Shown: positions 28,068 through 39,214, counted from the first letter of the stretch. The stretch: DNA of 64,000 nucleotides from Acidianus manzaensis (GCF_002116695.1 NZ_CP020477.1:917501-981500), one strand, 5' to 3'. Notes: generated by a model not told the origin, from the sequence alone. A program made the numbers and translations.

Positions 28068-29459
28068 TTACTTCATCAGCCTTAATTTAATAAATATGAA
28101 GTATAATAATGCGCCTATTAATGATCCAAATAACTCTTGCGGAAAATAATTATACAACACAGATAATGAAGGTATTGTAATTACGTTTAGAATTGTTCCT
28201 ATAATTGTTGCTAGAAGAGAATAGACGTTAATATTATCTTTAATACTTTTTGGAAGATTATAAAAGTCTTTTACCATTATTTTTTCTGTTATCATCTGAG
28301 GTCTTAGTCTAAGATACCAATCTAATAGTACTATAAAAGTATACGGAAATATTATATCTCCAACGAAGTTTAAGAAAGTAGACGCATTCTGTAATATTCC
28401 GAGTACTGCTGCGATAGCTCCAGCTATCCCTATTACTATTGTTGATATGGGTTGAGAGATATCTTCTATCTTATTATTTTTAAAGGCTGGCTGTACCGCA
28501 GTAAGAAAATCAGCAACAGCTGGATATAAATTCATGGCATTAGTATGAAGTATCGCTAATGCTGCTCCAATAGATGCAATACCTACTATTATTGCTAGCG
28601 CGCTACTTACAGGAAAAGCTACTGCTGGTAAGTTCCAATCTCCTGCAGCTTTCTGTGAAACGAAACCTAGAATACCCATTAGATAGACAGGAACCATTAT
28701 TCCAAGTGGAGCCGAAATAAAATAGAATTTACGCCCTGTTTCTTCATAAGGCTTTGCAAATCTTGTAGCTGTAGATATCTTATATGTCCATGATAGTATA
28801 GAAAAAGAAAGTACGAGACCTATTGATGCTCCCCAGTCAATATTTGAGGAGTATAAAAGTTCATGTACATTTATTGGAAAATATTTAAATAAAAAATAAG
28901 TCAGAATTCCATAACATATTATAAGTATTATAGCAGTATATCTATAGAAATATTCTAGAATTTTTGCTCCATAAAGTACTAGAATAACTTGGATTATGCC
29001 AAAAACAATATACCATATTATAGGATTACTATGAAGTAAAGAAGCAACTATTAAACCTCCAGTAGAATCATTTAGACCAAACCAACCAATATTTACCACA
29101 GTATAAAGAGCTGAAAATGCGTTAGAAGTCAAATATCCATAAGTTTTTCTCGAAACAACTAACGAAGGAACAGGAAATTGTCTACCCATTTCTGAGAACA
29201 GTCCAGCAGGAATTATACCTATTAGCAAAGAAATAGTAAAAACAAGTAGAAGATTTAGAATCCCTAAATTCTCTAATAAATAACCTATTAAAGGAGTCGT
29301 TGCAGATGCGCTAGCCATTGCCCAAAAAATAAATATCTTGGAAGGAGTCATATATCTAGAACTTTTAGGTATTGGCCTGACACCAATAACTTCAAAACCA
29401 GTCTTTTTCATGTATACTTCTTCACTCTTTCTATTTTCTTCACCCATTTTAATCGCCAT
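28068..29459 (-). CDS. NCS1/cytosine-permease-like transporter
   Basis: This 463-residue membrane protein has about 12 hydrophobic segments. The N-terminal G-V-R-P-I-P-K-S-S-R-Y is typical of the purine-cytosine permease branch of NCS1, and the S-A-T-R-F-A-K-P-Y segment corresponds to D-F-T-R-F-x-K in the family. A TTAAATG box about 26 bp before the ATG at 29459 supports that start over the internal ATG four codons later. It heads a two-gene operon with the BtpA-like protein. Cargo is probably a nucleobase or nucleoside. Confidence 0.82.
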   Translation of the reverse strand: MAIKMGEENRKSEEVYMKKTGFEVIGVRPIPKSSRYMTPSKIFIFWAMASASATTPLIGYLLENLGILNLLLVFTISLLIGIIPAGLFSEMGRQFPVPSLVVSRKTYGYLTSNAFSALYTVVNIGWFGLNDSTGGLIVASLLHSNPIIWYIVFGIIQVILVLYGAKILEYFYRYTAIILIICYGILTYFLFKYFPINVHELLYSSNIDWGASIGLVLSFSILSWTYKISTATRFAKPYEETGRKFYFISAPLGIMVPVYLMGILGFVSQKAAGDWNLPAVAFPVSSALAIIVGIASIGAALAILHTNAMNLYPAVADFLTAVQPAFKNNKIEDISQPISTIVIGIAGAIAAVLGILQNASTFLNFVGDIIFPYTFIVLLDWYLRLRPQMITEKIMVKDFYNLPKSIKDNINVYSLLATIIGTILNVITIPSLSVLYNYFPQELFGSLIGALLYFIFIKLRLMK

Positions 29460-29683
29460 AACTAATTGAAACTATTAGCATTTAAGCTTAATTCGGAATT
29501 TATTGTAAAATATATAATGATTAGTTTATAGCATAAGTTATGAAAATTGAATAGATATTTTAGTTTATTTTGATCAAATATTTAGTAGTTTACTAATATA
29601 TCTATATATTATATACTTCTATATATCGAGTATACATATTTTTTCACCAAAAAATAATTAAGGCAATCTTCTCATATAATATT

Positions 29684-30959
29684 ATGAAAGACAAAATATT
29701 TAAGTCATTGGAGTACGCTAAATGGTCTCCTATTCATACTTGGTCTTTTATTTCATTCTCTATTGGAATGGCTTTAGAGTCTTACATTTTTGGTATCTAT
29801 AGCAACTAGTTGGGTAACTATACCTAAAATTCTTGAGAGTCTCCTTTTAGCCTGGGCTCCTCTATGGTTAATAATAGGTATTATTTTTTCAGGTCCTCTT
29901 TCCGATAAATTAGGAAGGAAAAAGATGTTTTACGTCACTATGAGCCTTTACGCTGTAGGTGCGGTAGGAATAGTTTTCTCTTATACTTATTATTTGGTAC
30001 TTTTCTTCTTAGCAATGTTACTTTTTGCTGCTGGAGGAGAAATGAACACCATTTTAGTTCTTAATCATGAGATAATGCCTAGCAAACATAGGAGTAAAAC
30101 TATGTTCTTTGAAATAAATTTCATAAACTTCGGTGGATTGCTTTTAGCTGCAGTAGCATTACTGACAGTTTATTCTAGCGTCACTTTCCAAAGAGTTATG
30201 ATAGGCGTAACAGCATTAATAATTTTAGGGTTATTGGCTTATGTTAGAAGTAGAATTCCTGAGTCAATCAGATGGCTAGCTAAAAAAGGTGAACTTGAAA
30301 AGGCTGAAAGTGAAATGAATAAACTTGTTAAGGATGTTGAAATTAAAGATGATCCTCCTATTGAAAAAGTAATTCTTCCTTCTATTCCCCTTACATTTAT
30401 AGTTTTAGTTTTGTTAGCAGCAGCTAATACTATAGGCTACGGACTAATGACATATGTTTTAGGTCCTTATTTCTTTCCTAGTCTGATTGCAATGATATTA
30501 CTAGTAGCAAATTTGTCTGAATTCTTAACCGGACTAGGAATTTCGCCATTTGCTGATAAGCTTTCACGTAAACTTCTGATTCTGATTTCGTTTGCAGGAA
30601 CTGTTTTCTCCACATTTTTAATTTATTTACTAATTCCTTACTGGACTAAAGATTTAATATTATTCTGGATATTGCTTGTTGTCCTTAATGTTTTTACTGG
30701 AATAACTTATTTGACTACTGATACTATGAAAGGAGAAGTTTGGCCAACAATTAAAAGAGGAACTTATACTGCTTTAGTTAGATTTGTAGCTATTGGTTCA
30801 TATATACCTACAATATTCTTAACAGCTAGTTTTACCATTTACGAGTATACTATGTTTAATATCTTTATTTGGAGTTTAGGACTTATTGCTGGAATAGTAT
30901 GGTATTTAAAAGGTGTTGAAACTGGCAAAGGAAGAGATTTAAGCGAATTCAGTGATTAA
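29684..30959 (+). pseudogene. MFS transporter interrupted by a one-base frameshift
   Basis: The N-terminal exon-like part (29684-29815) encodes M-K-D-K-I-F-K-S-L-E-Y and the first membrane helix S-F-S-I-G-M-A-L-E-S-Y. It runs into TAG after the T5 run at 29787-29791. Removing one T joins it in frame to the remaining 389 codons, which hold the other 11 helices and the MFS signature G-P-L-S-D-K-L-G-R-K-K (motif A). All downstream sequence is well preserved, so the shift is recent, programmed, or a homopolymer error. The downstream frame alone would lack helix 1. Substrate unknown; sugar- or organic-acid-type symporter likely. Confidence 0.75.
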
Positions 30960-31279
30960 TCTCAATAAAGACTGTTTATGTTTTTTATTTATTTCCATTT
31001 ATAAAATATATAGTCAGAGTATAGTTTGTGTAGTCTAATGTTTATATTATAATTAGAAATATATTTTCAGAAGTAAATAAACCAGAAAATGATTTTTTAG
31101 TTGTTTACGTTCTATTTATTATCTATCATTAATATTTTTATGTTAAACTCTGTTTAAGAATTATATATCTATACAATGGAAATTCCGTGAAGATGTTTAG
31201 AGTATTGTTTAAGAAAATAAAAATAGTTTCTATGAATTATGATAAATATTTATATACTGTTTATCTCTCAGTAGAGTAT
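30960..31279. other. 320-bp intergenic region
   Basis: AT-rich, no repeat. An ORF extension (31187-31279) exists in frame with the next permease, but TTTATATAC at about 31247-31255 is a TATA box for a start at 31280, so this stretch is treated as promoter. Confidence 0.5.
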
Positions 31280-32842
<1,563 letters not shown>

Positions 32843-32931
32843 ACAATATATAAATAAGTCAAATATTTTTTGATATCTTTTTATATCTCTTTATAGAAAG
32901 ATATATAAGCTTCTTTTTCATTATATTATAT

Positions 32932-34062
32932 ATGGTACTATTAGAAGCGGAATTCTCTCCGCTCAAAAAAGTAGTTGTATCCACTCCGGGTAAAGAAAAA
33001 GAAAGGCTAACACCAAAGAATTTAAATGAATTACAATATGCAGAAATTCCAGATCCAGTAGAGTTAAAAGTTGAACACGATGAATTTAAGGAAAAACTAA
33101 GAAATGCTGGAGCAGAAGTTCTAGATGTAAGAGAACTAATAAATAACTTAAGCAAAGATGAACTTATAGACTTACTAAAAATATCCTCTGATTGCGAATT
33201 AGACTTTAGTTCTTTAGATAATAAAGAGCTAGGAGATATATTGATTTCTGGCTTAACTATAGTAGAAGCTAAGCAGAAGAAAATTTTAAAGAAATACATT
33301 TTAGGTGATGAAGAGGATTTGTGCATTAAGCCTTTAGTAAATATTATGTTTACTAGAGATCCAGGTATGGTAATGGGAGACGTTTATATTCAAAGTAAAA
33401 TGAGATGGGAATCTAGGAGGAGAGAACCAGAAATTTTATCTAAAATTGTGAAACCTGAAAAAATAATTAAGGCGGAAAAAGGCTACTTTGAAGGAGGCGA
33501 TTTTATGCCTATAGGATATGGAAAGTTATTAATGGGATTTGGGACTAGATCCAGTGCTTTAGGTTTAAATGACGTTTTACCAAAACTAACTTCAGAAGGA
33601 GTTATGGATGAAGCAGTTCTTGTTAGACTAGAAACTCCAGAATTACATCCTAATAAGGGTATAGGACATCTAGATACTGTAATGGGAGTACCTTCAAAAG
33701 ATGTTATTATCTACTATTCTTACTTAGATAAAATGAAAGTGTATAAATATAAAAATGGAGAAATAACTAGAGATCAAAGACCTCTTAAAGAAGTTTTAAA
33801 AGATTATTTAGGTGATCTAAGAGTAGTAACAATCGGAAACGGAGAGTACTACACTGAAGAAAGAGAACATTGGTTATTAGCTAGTAATATAATAGTTGTA
33901 GATAAAAATACAATAGTAGCTTATGAACATAATAGAATTACAAATAAACTATTAACAGAAGTTGGAATAAAGATAATAACATTTAAGGGAAACGAAATAA
34001 TAAAGGAAGGAGGAGAAAGAAGTGGTCCAAGATGCATGACACTTCCCATACTGAAAGTCTAA
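32932..34062 (+). CDS. arcA: arginine deiminase
   Basis: This 376-residue guanidino-group-modifying enzyme has F-T-R-D-P (substrate Asp), E-G-G-D-F, the H-L-D-T-V catalytic His/Asp segment and a nucleophilic Cys in G-P-R-C-M-T-L-P near the C-terminus, all in arginine-deiminase order. Length is slightly below the bacterial 400-410. It hydrolyses arginine to citrulline and ammonia. No ornithine carbamoyltransferase or carbamate kinase is in the window, so ATP formation through the full pathway cannot be shown here. The promoter (TATATAAGC near 32904) is separate from the permease upstream. Confidence 0.88.
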   Translation: MVLLEAEFSPLKKVVVSTPGKEKERLTPKNLNELQYAEIPDPVELKVEHDEFKEKLRNAGAEVLDVRELINNLSKDELIDLLKISSDCELDFSSLDNKELGDILISGLTIVEAKQKKILKKYILGDEEDLCIKPLVNIMFTRDPGMVMGDVYIQSKMRWESRRREPEILSKIVKPEKIIKAEKGYFEGGDFMPIGYGKLLMGFGTRSSALGLNDVLPKLTSEGVMDEAVLVRLETPELHPNKGIGHLDTVMGVPSKDVIIYYSYLDKMKVYKYKNGEITRDQRPLKEVLKDYLGDLRVVTIGNGEYYTEEREHWLLASNIIVVDKNTIVAYEHNRITNKLLTEVGIKIITFKGNEIIKEGGERSGPRCMTLPILKV

Positions 34063-34384
34063 AAACAATGACCTAAATACTAAAGATTAACTCCACAATA
34101 ATGCTCCTTATTATCCACCTTTTTATAAATCGTAGCAAGTATTTGTTTATAAACTAAGATAAGTTTAACTTAAAAAGAAATTTCAAAGAGTTGATAATAT
34201 TCAATCTACAAAAAATGTAGAATAAATCATGAATTTAAAGAAAAATACCATAATCTAACTCGTTAAGATACTTTACAATAAAGAGACTAATTAATTTGAA
34301 GTTTGGAGAAAATCTAAGAATATAAGCATTAAATTTTTCTACTATTATTCGTTATATAATTAATAGTTTATTTTGGTGAATTAG
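34063..34384. other. 322-bp intergenic region
   Basis: AT-rich, no frame, repeat or clear hairpin seen. TTATATAATTAATAG at about 34353-34367 is the likely promoter of the next gene. Confidence 0.45.
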
Positions 34385-35083
34385 ATGAAAAGGATAGGCC
34401 TAATAGTAGTAGATAATAATGGTGGAAGTGAATACGACTTTTGGAAAATGTCTCCTAAAGGAGTTGGAATTTTTACAACTAGAATGAAAATGAGAGAAAG
34501 CATTTCCCCATTTCTTCATGAACCTAAAGATATTGAAGAATTTAAGAAAGAACTCTATGAAGAAGCATCAAAGATTGCTGATTTAGTTGATGTAATAGTT
34601 TACCAACGAACTTTTGGAACTCATAAAAATATTCAGATAATAAGAGATATTCTTTCTAGTTTTAACAAGCCTTATGTAATAGCTGAAGAATCTGCGATTA
34701 AAATTTTCAAGGAGTTAGAAATAAATAAAATATGGATATTCACACCATATGGTTTAGAAAGAACTTTAGAAGAAGTAGATTATTTTAAAGATAATGGGTT
34801 TGACGTTACAGGATACACCTATCTTGGATTAAAAAATGGATTAGAATACAGTAATGTAGATTACAGAACTATTTTTCTTTCCTTGTTAAAAAGTAAAGTA
34901 AGTAAAGAAAGCGAAGCTATTTACTTACATTGTACAAATATAGTAACTTATAATGCAATAAAGAGCTTATCTAGAACTTACGGAATTCCTATTTTATCAG
35001 AGAATTCTGCTAGCCTTATTTTAGCTTTAAGAGAATTAGAACTAAAAGAAGAAAAAAGGAAAAGTATACAAGATATAAGATAA
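34385..35083 (+). CDS. Asp/Glu/hydantoin racemase-superfamily protein
   Basis: This 232-residue two-domain protein of the racemase/maleate isomerase/arylmalonate decarboxylase superfamily carries the second active-site motif, H-C-T-N-I. At the first active-site position the usual C-T is replaced in Y-Q-R-T-F-G, so only one catalytic Cys is left, as in arylmalonate decarboxylase. A two-base racemase reaction is therefore unlikely; decarboxylase or isomerase-like chemistry fits better. It lies between arginine deiminase and cyanase in the nitrogen island. Substrate unknown. Confidence 0.75.
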   Translation: MKRIGLIVVDNNGGSEYDFWKMSPKGVGIFTTRMKMRESISPFLHEPKDIEEFKKELYEEASKIADLVDVIVYQRTFGTHKNIQIIRDILSSFNKPYVIAEESAIKIFKELEINKIWIFTPYGLERTLEEVDYFKDNGFDVTGYTYLGLKNGLEYSNVDYRTIFLSLLKSKVSKESEAIYLHCTNIVTYNAIKSLSRTYGIPILSENSASLILALRELELKEEKRKSIQDIR

Positions 35084-35108
35084 AAATACTTTTGTTTTTA
35101 TTACCATT

Positions 35109-35190
35109 TAGTATGTGTACTATTGAATACTTTACGTTTGTTCTACGAATTTTTCTATTCGAGAAAGAACCTTGATTTTCAGATACTTCA
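35109..35190 (+). repeat. MITE-like element, copy A
   Basis: This 82-bp copy starts TAGTATGTG and ends GATACTTCA. It is flanked by an exact direct repeat ATTACCATT (35100-35108 and 35191-35199; the next two bases also match). The right copy of the duplication contains the last codons of cynS. The core GAATACTTTACG and TTCTACGAAT match copies B and C. Insertion beside the stop codon left cynS intact. Confidence 0.75.
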
Positions 35191-35191
35191 A

Positions 35192-35638
35192 TTACCATTT
35201 ACTATAATACAGCCATTTACCATTAAACGTTAAAATCATTCTAGGATAATTATTTTCTATTACCTTATCTAAATTAATTCTAACATCTATCATGCTCATT
35301 ATTCCGTCTCCAAACATTTCATGCGCCACATCCTTAATTGCTGGGCCATATAGCATAACTCCTTCGTAAAGTCTATAAATAAATGGGTCAGTAGGAGGCC
35401 AAGGTTGTGCAAGTGTTCTTAATGGCGCATCCATTAATATCTCTTTATAGTCTTTCGATAAGTCAAATAACTTAATAACATTATCAGCTTCTTCTTCGTT
35501 AGCTTGAGCATAACCATACAGTAACATTGCAGAATACACCTTATCTCTACCTAAATATTTTCCAATTTCTTCCCATGTTAGTCCCTTTTCTCTTTTCTTT
35601 TTTAATAATATATTTCTTAATTCAGATTTATCAATCAT
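35192..35638 (-). CDS. cynS: cyanase (cyanate lyase)
   Basis: This 148-residue cyanate lyase converts cyanate and bicarbonate to ammonia and CO2. An N-terminal helical domain (L-T-W-E-E-I-G-K-Y-L-G) is followed by the conserved core D-P-F-I-Y-R-L-Y-E-G-V-M-L-Y-G-P-A-I-K. The catalytic triad is Arg89, Glu92 and Ser115 (R96/E99/S122 in E. coli). Length is normal for the family. The enzyme works as a decamer in the cytosol. It is a single-gene unit with MITE copies on both sides, and would detoxify or use cyanate arising from carbamoyl compounds made by the neighbouring pathways. Confidence 0.93.
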   Translation of the reverse strand: MIDKSELRNILLKKKREKGLTWEEIGKYLGRDKVYSAMLLYGYAQANEEEADNVIKLFDLSKDYKEILMDAPLRTLAQPWPPTDPFIYRLYEGVMLYGPAIKDVAHEMFGDGIMSMIDVRINLDKVIENNYPRMILTFNGKWLYYSKW

Positions 35639-35971
35639 ATAAATGATGTCTAATAATCAGAATAAAAGGATTTCTACCAAAATTTTAAATAATTTTTAGT
35701 TTTATGATCAGTAATGTTCTCAATTTCTAAACAATAATGAAGAAACGCACTAATCCTAATTTTATTATATACATAATCTTTGGAACTCTATTAGCATGTA
35801 TCATTTGAATACTTTACGCTAGTTCTACGATTGTTCTGATTAAGAGAATAGCCTCAATTTTTGATACACCAAAAACTAGAACTCTATGTAAATTACATGA
35901 ACTAGTCTTTAACGAAAAAATCAGGAATTATAAGAGTCTAATTTTTTATTTAAATTCTACCTCTTTTCTCT
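35639..35971. other. 333-bp divergent region containing MITE copy B
   Basis: Lies between cynS (reverse) and the cytosine deaminase (forward). It is occupied by the MITE-like element (35792-35878). The rest is AT-rich promoter; TTTTTATTTAAAT near 35942-35954 precedes the ATG at 35972 by about 25 bp. Confidence 0.55.
35792..35878 (+). repeat. MITE-like element, copy B
   Basis: This 87-bp copy starts TAGCATGTA and ends AAAAACTA, flanked by an exact 9-bp direct repeat GAACTCTAT (35783-35791 and 35879-35887). It has the same orientation as copy A, 600 bp away, with cynS between. It shares TTGAATACTTTACG, TTCTACGA and TTCTGATTAAGAGAA with the other copies. Confidence 0.75.
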
Positions 35972-37204
35972 ATGCTAATAAAAAACGCTAAAGTCAACGA
36001 AAAAATAGTTTCCATATGTATTGAAAATGGGAAAATTTCATGTTTAAACTGCGAATGTCCAACTGACGAAGTCATAGATGCTGAAAATCATTTAGTTATA
36101 CCACCTTATTTTAATATGCACTTTCATTTAGATAGCGTATTTTTGCCTATATCAAATAAGTCAGGGACATTATGGGAAGGAATACAAATATGGAAAGAAG
36201 TTAAAGGAAAGCTGTCAGAAGAAGACGTAATTAAAAGAGCATTAACTGCCGTAAAATTAATGGTATCTCAAGGCACTTTATGGATAAAAACTCACGTAGA
36301 TGTAACAGAAAAATCCTTAACTTTATTGAAAGCTTTATTGAAAGTAAAAGAAATGACAAAAGACATAGTTGAAATACAGATTACTGCATTCCCACAAGAC
36401 GGAATATATACTGAAAAAGGTAATGATGAGTTACTTAGAAAAGCTATAGAACAAGGAGCAGATAATGTAGGATTAATACCTCATAATGAAATAACTAGAG
36501 AAGATGGAGTTAAATCAATAAAATTTGCGTTTGATTTAGCAAAAGAATATAACAAAGATATAGATGGACACATTGATGAGACTGATGATCCTAATTCTAG
36601 ATTTTTAGAAGTTTTAGCTAAATACTCCCTAGAATATAATTGGAATAGAGTCACTGCTGGACATGTAACTGCTATGCATAGTTGGGATTCAGCTTACAGA
36701 TTCAGAATTCTTCCTATTGTTGCTAAAGCTGGAATTACTGTAGTTCCTAATCCTCTAATAAATGCTATGCTTCAGGGAAGGTTCGATAACTATCCTAAAA
36801 GGAGAGGAATGGCTCCAATTAAGGAAATGATTAAATTTGGAGTTAATGTGGCTTTAGGTCATGATTGTATTATGGATCCTTGGTATCCTTTAGGAATTGG
36901 AAGTATGCCTCAAGTCCTTTTCATGGCTATCCATTTAGATCAAATGAGCACTCTAGAAGATTTACAAAATTCTATAAATTTAATAACTTATAATTCAGCA
37001 AAAGCCTGGAGGGTTAAAAATTATGGTATAAAAGAAGGATATCCTGCAAACTTACTCATAACTAATGATGACGATATAATAGATTTGCTAAGATTTTTAG
37101 ATCCTCCAGCTTACGTAATAAGAAATGGTAAAATAATAGCCAAAGATGGTAAGGAAATATTATTTAATGGCAAATGGGAAAAAGTTAAGAGAAAGCCAGA
37201 GTAA
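35972..37204 (+). CDS. codA: cytosine deaminase-type amidohydrolase
   Basis: This 410-residue CodA-family enzyme resembles E. coli cytosine deaminase along its length: M-H-F-H-L-D (metal His pair), S-G-T-L-W-E-G-I, I-K-T-H-V-D-V, V-G-L-I-P-H-N-E, D-G-H-I-D-E-T-D-D (E. coli has H-C-D-E-I-D-D), T-A-G-H-V-T-A-M-H-S, and G-H-D-C-I-M-D-P-W-Y-P-L-G. All metal and catalytic residues are present. It deaminates cytosine (or a similar ring such as creatinine or isoguanine) to feed uracil into the reductive pathway at 19.6-23.0 kb. Two more members are at 62385 and 63594. Confidence 0.88.
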   Translation: MLIKNAKVNEKIVSICIENGKISCLNCECPTDEVIDAENHLVIPPYFNMHFHLDSVFLPISNKSGTLWEGIQIWKEVKGKLSEEDVIKRALTAVKLMVSQGTLWIKTHVDVTEKSLTLLKALLKVKEMTKDIVEIQITAFPQDGIYTEKGNDELLRKAIEQGADNVGLIPHNEITREDGVKSIKFAFDLAKEYNKDIDGHIDETDDPNSRFLEVLAKYSLEYNWNRVTAGHVTAMHSWDSAYRFRILPIVAKAGITVVPNPLINAMLQGRFDNYPKRRGMAPIKEMIKFGVNVALGHDCIMDPWYPLGIGSMPQVLFMAIHLDQMSTLEDLQNSINLITYNSAKAWRVKNYGIKEGYPANLLITNDDDIIDLLRFLDPPAYVIRNGKIIAKDGKEILFNGKWEKVKRKPE

Positions 37205-37249
37205 TTTTTTCTTATATATACTGAATTAAGATTACTAAAAAATAAAAAA

Positions 37250-38416
37250 TCAAGATATTATTTCACCTAGTCTTTTTATCCCCTCTATTATTTCATTTTC
37301 TCTTGGATAGCTATAGCTTAATCTTATAGTATTATATCCAGATAGATCATGATAAAAATATTTGCCTGGTAGATATGCAACATTATTTTTTATTGCTTTC
37401 TCTAATAATTTTTCTGTATCAAGATTTTTAGTCCATAAGAAGAAAAACATTCCTCCCGTAGGAGAAATAAAATCTACTTTATCCCCTAAGTTTTTAATAA
37501 TTTCGTTTTTCATTAAATTGCTTTTCATTTTATATAAAGATTTAGTATATGCTATATTTTTATCTATAATTCCTGTCCTTATAGCTTCTGCTGTTATTAA
37601 TTGGTTTAATGTAGGTGAATGCGCGTTAATATTTTGTTTTAGTGCTTCTATTTTTTCTATAACTTTCTCATTAGCTATTATCCATCCGATTCTAAGGCCT
37701 GAAGAAAATACTTTGCTCATACTTCCTACGTAAATTACTTTATCTTCGTCGTCTAGGGCTTTTATTGCTGGAACATAATCATCAAATAAGAGAAAACCAT
37801 ATGTGTCATCTTCTATTATGATAGTATTATTTTCATGAGCTATTTCTATTATTTTTTTACGCTCATTTATGTTTAGCGTGTATCCAGATGGATTTTGTGC
37901 TGATGGAACTGTATAGAGAAGTTTAGCATTACTTTTTCTTAGGTCATCTATTTCATACCCTTTAGGTGTAATGTTTATTCCATTGAAGTTTGGATTTAGT
38001 GTTCTTAAAGTTTCTAATGCAGATATATATGTTGGGTTTTCAATTGCTATATTATCTCCTGGATTTATAAAAATGGAAAAGAGCATATAAAGTGCTTCTT
38101 GACTTCCTACTGTTATACAAATGTTATTTTCACTTATGTCATATATTCCTCTATTTTTTACAAATTCTAAGATTTGATCTTTTAATTCTTTTATGCCACA
38201 CGTAATACTATATTGGAACGCTCTAACTGAATATTCCTTTATGATCTGATTTGTAATTTCAGTTATTTCATTAATTGGTACTGTTCTAGGGTCTGGTAAT
38301 CCATTGACAAAGTTTATTATATTGGGATTCTTAGAAATAATTTTAAAATATCGTAATAATTCAGATAACTTAAGATTATCAGCATATTTAGAGAATAAAT
38401 TATACAAAAGTATCAC
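37250..38416 (-). CDS. PLP-dependent class I aminotransferase (LysN/2-aminoadipate type)
   Basis: This 388-residue fold-type I aminotransferase has N-G-L-P-D-P, S-A-Q-N-P-S-G, D-D-T-Y-G and the PLP lysine in S-M-S-K-V-F-S-S-G-L-R-I-G. It matches the multi-substrate aminotransferases of archaea that use 2-aminoadipate, Leu or aromatic amino acids with 2-oxoglutarate. The GTG start overlaps the nitrilase stop (GTGA), so translation is coupled. Operon: MFS, nitrilase, aminotransferase. It may remove amino groups from amines or amides released by the nitrilase. Confidence 0.85.
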   Translation of the reverse strand: MILLYNLFSKYADNLKLSELLRYFKIISKNPNIINFVNGLPDPRTVPINEITEITNQIIKEYSVRAFQYSITCGIKELKDQILEFVKNRGIYDISENNICITVGSQEALYMLFSIFINPGDNIAIENPTYISALETLRTLNPNFNGINITPKGYEIDDLRKSNAKLLYTVPSAQNPSGYTLNINERKKIIEIAHENNTIIIEDDTYGFLLFDDYVPAIKALDDEDKVIYVGSMSKVFSSGLRIGWIIANEKVIEKIEALKQNINAHSPTLNQLITAEAIRTGIIDKNIAYTKSLYKMKSNLMKNEIIKNLGDKVDFISPTGGMFFFLWTKNLDTEKLLEKAIKNNVAYLPGKYFYHDLSGYNTIRLSYSYPRENEIIEGIKRLGEIIS

Positions 38417-39207
38417 CTAAAGTACAAGTCTTCTCTTCTTTGGTATAGTACTGGAAGAGTAGCTCTAACTTCTTTTATTCTTTCTTTATCTATTTCTGCT
38501 GTTATTATACCTTCCTTTTCTGTAGATCTTGAAATCGGTATTCCTAGCGGATCTATTATCATACTATATCCGGTAAATATATTTCCTATCTGAGAAGATA
38601 ATGCTAAATAGCTAGTATTTTCTAATGCTCTAGCCTTAGCAAGTGTCAATAAATGGTCCTCTTTTAAATATCCTTTTACCCAGGCAGCAGGGACAATTAA
38701 TAAATCCGCGCCTTTTAACGCATATGTCCTAGCTATTTCTGGGAATCTTAGTTCATAACATAAAAGTATTCCAATGTTAAACTCATTAATTGTTATTGGA
38801 GTATAGTAATCTTTACCTGGTTCTATTCTTTCTGATTCCATAAAGTTAAAAGCGTCATATAAGTGAGTTTTTCTATATGCGTATTTTATCTCTCCTTCCT
38901 TATCTATAAGAACAGCAGTTAAATATACTTTTTTATTATCACTTTTCTCATAAATACCTAAGATAACATTTATTTCATTTTCTTTAGCAGTTTTTTTGAT
39001 TTGAGTTAACCACGGACCATTCAGATCTTCTGCTTTTTTATATAATACTTCTCTTGATTCTTCTGGAGGAGAAAAAAACATACTTGCTTCTGGAAATATT
39101 ACAATATCTGAATTAGCAGTCTTAGCTTTTTCTATGTATTGTTGTATTTTTCTTAAATTTTCATCTTTATTTACGCTTGTTGTTAATTGAACTGTTGATA
39201 AGATCAT
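38413..39207 (-). CDS. carbon-nitrogen hydrolase (nitrilase superfamily, Nit2-like)
   Basis: This 264-residue enzyme has the Glu-Lys-Cys triad in F-P-E-A-S, Y-R-K-T-H-L-Y and L-L-C-Y-E-L-R-F-P-E. The C-Y-E-L-R-F-P-E motif is typical of omega-amidase (Nit2), which hydrolyses 2-oxoglutaramate and 2-oxosuccinamate. The start M-I-L-S-T-V (ATG 39207) follows the MFS stop by 7 nt and precedes the aminotransferase by a 4-nt overlap. A transaminase plus omega-amidase pair recycles glutamine-derived oxo-amides, a plausible link to the gamma-glutamyl ligase at 43.2 kb. Confidence 0.85.
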   Translation of the reverse strand: MILSTVQLTTSVNKDENLRKIQQYIEKAKTANSDIVIFPEASMFFSPPEESREVLYKKAEDLNGPWLTQIKKTAKENEINVILGIYEKSDNKKVYLTAVLIDKEGEIKYAYRKTHLYDAFNFMESERIEPGKDYYTPITINEFNIGILLCYELRFPEIARTYALKGADLLIVPAAWVKGYLKEDHLLTLAKARALENTSYLALSSQIGNIFTGYSMIIDPLGIPISRSTEKEGIITAEIDKERIKEVRATLPVLYQRREDLYFR

Positions 39208-39214
39208 TTTTATT

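Noticed and set aside
32859..33326. Serine-rich reverse-strand frame over the arginine deiminase gene
   Set aside because: Antisense to a well-supported enzyme gene; its Ser/Phe-rich composition is what antisense reading of AT-rich coding DNA gives.
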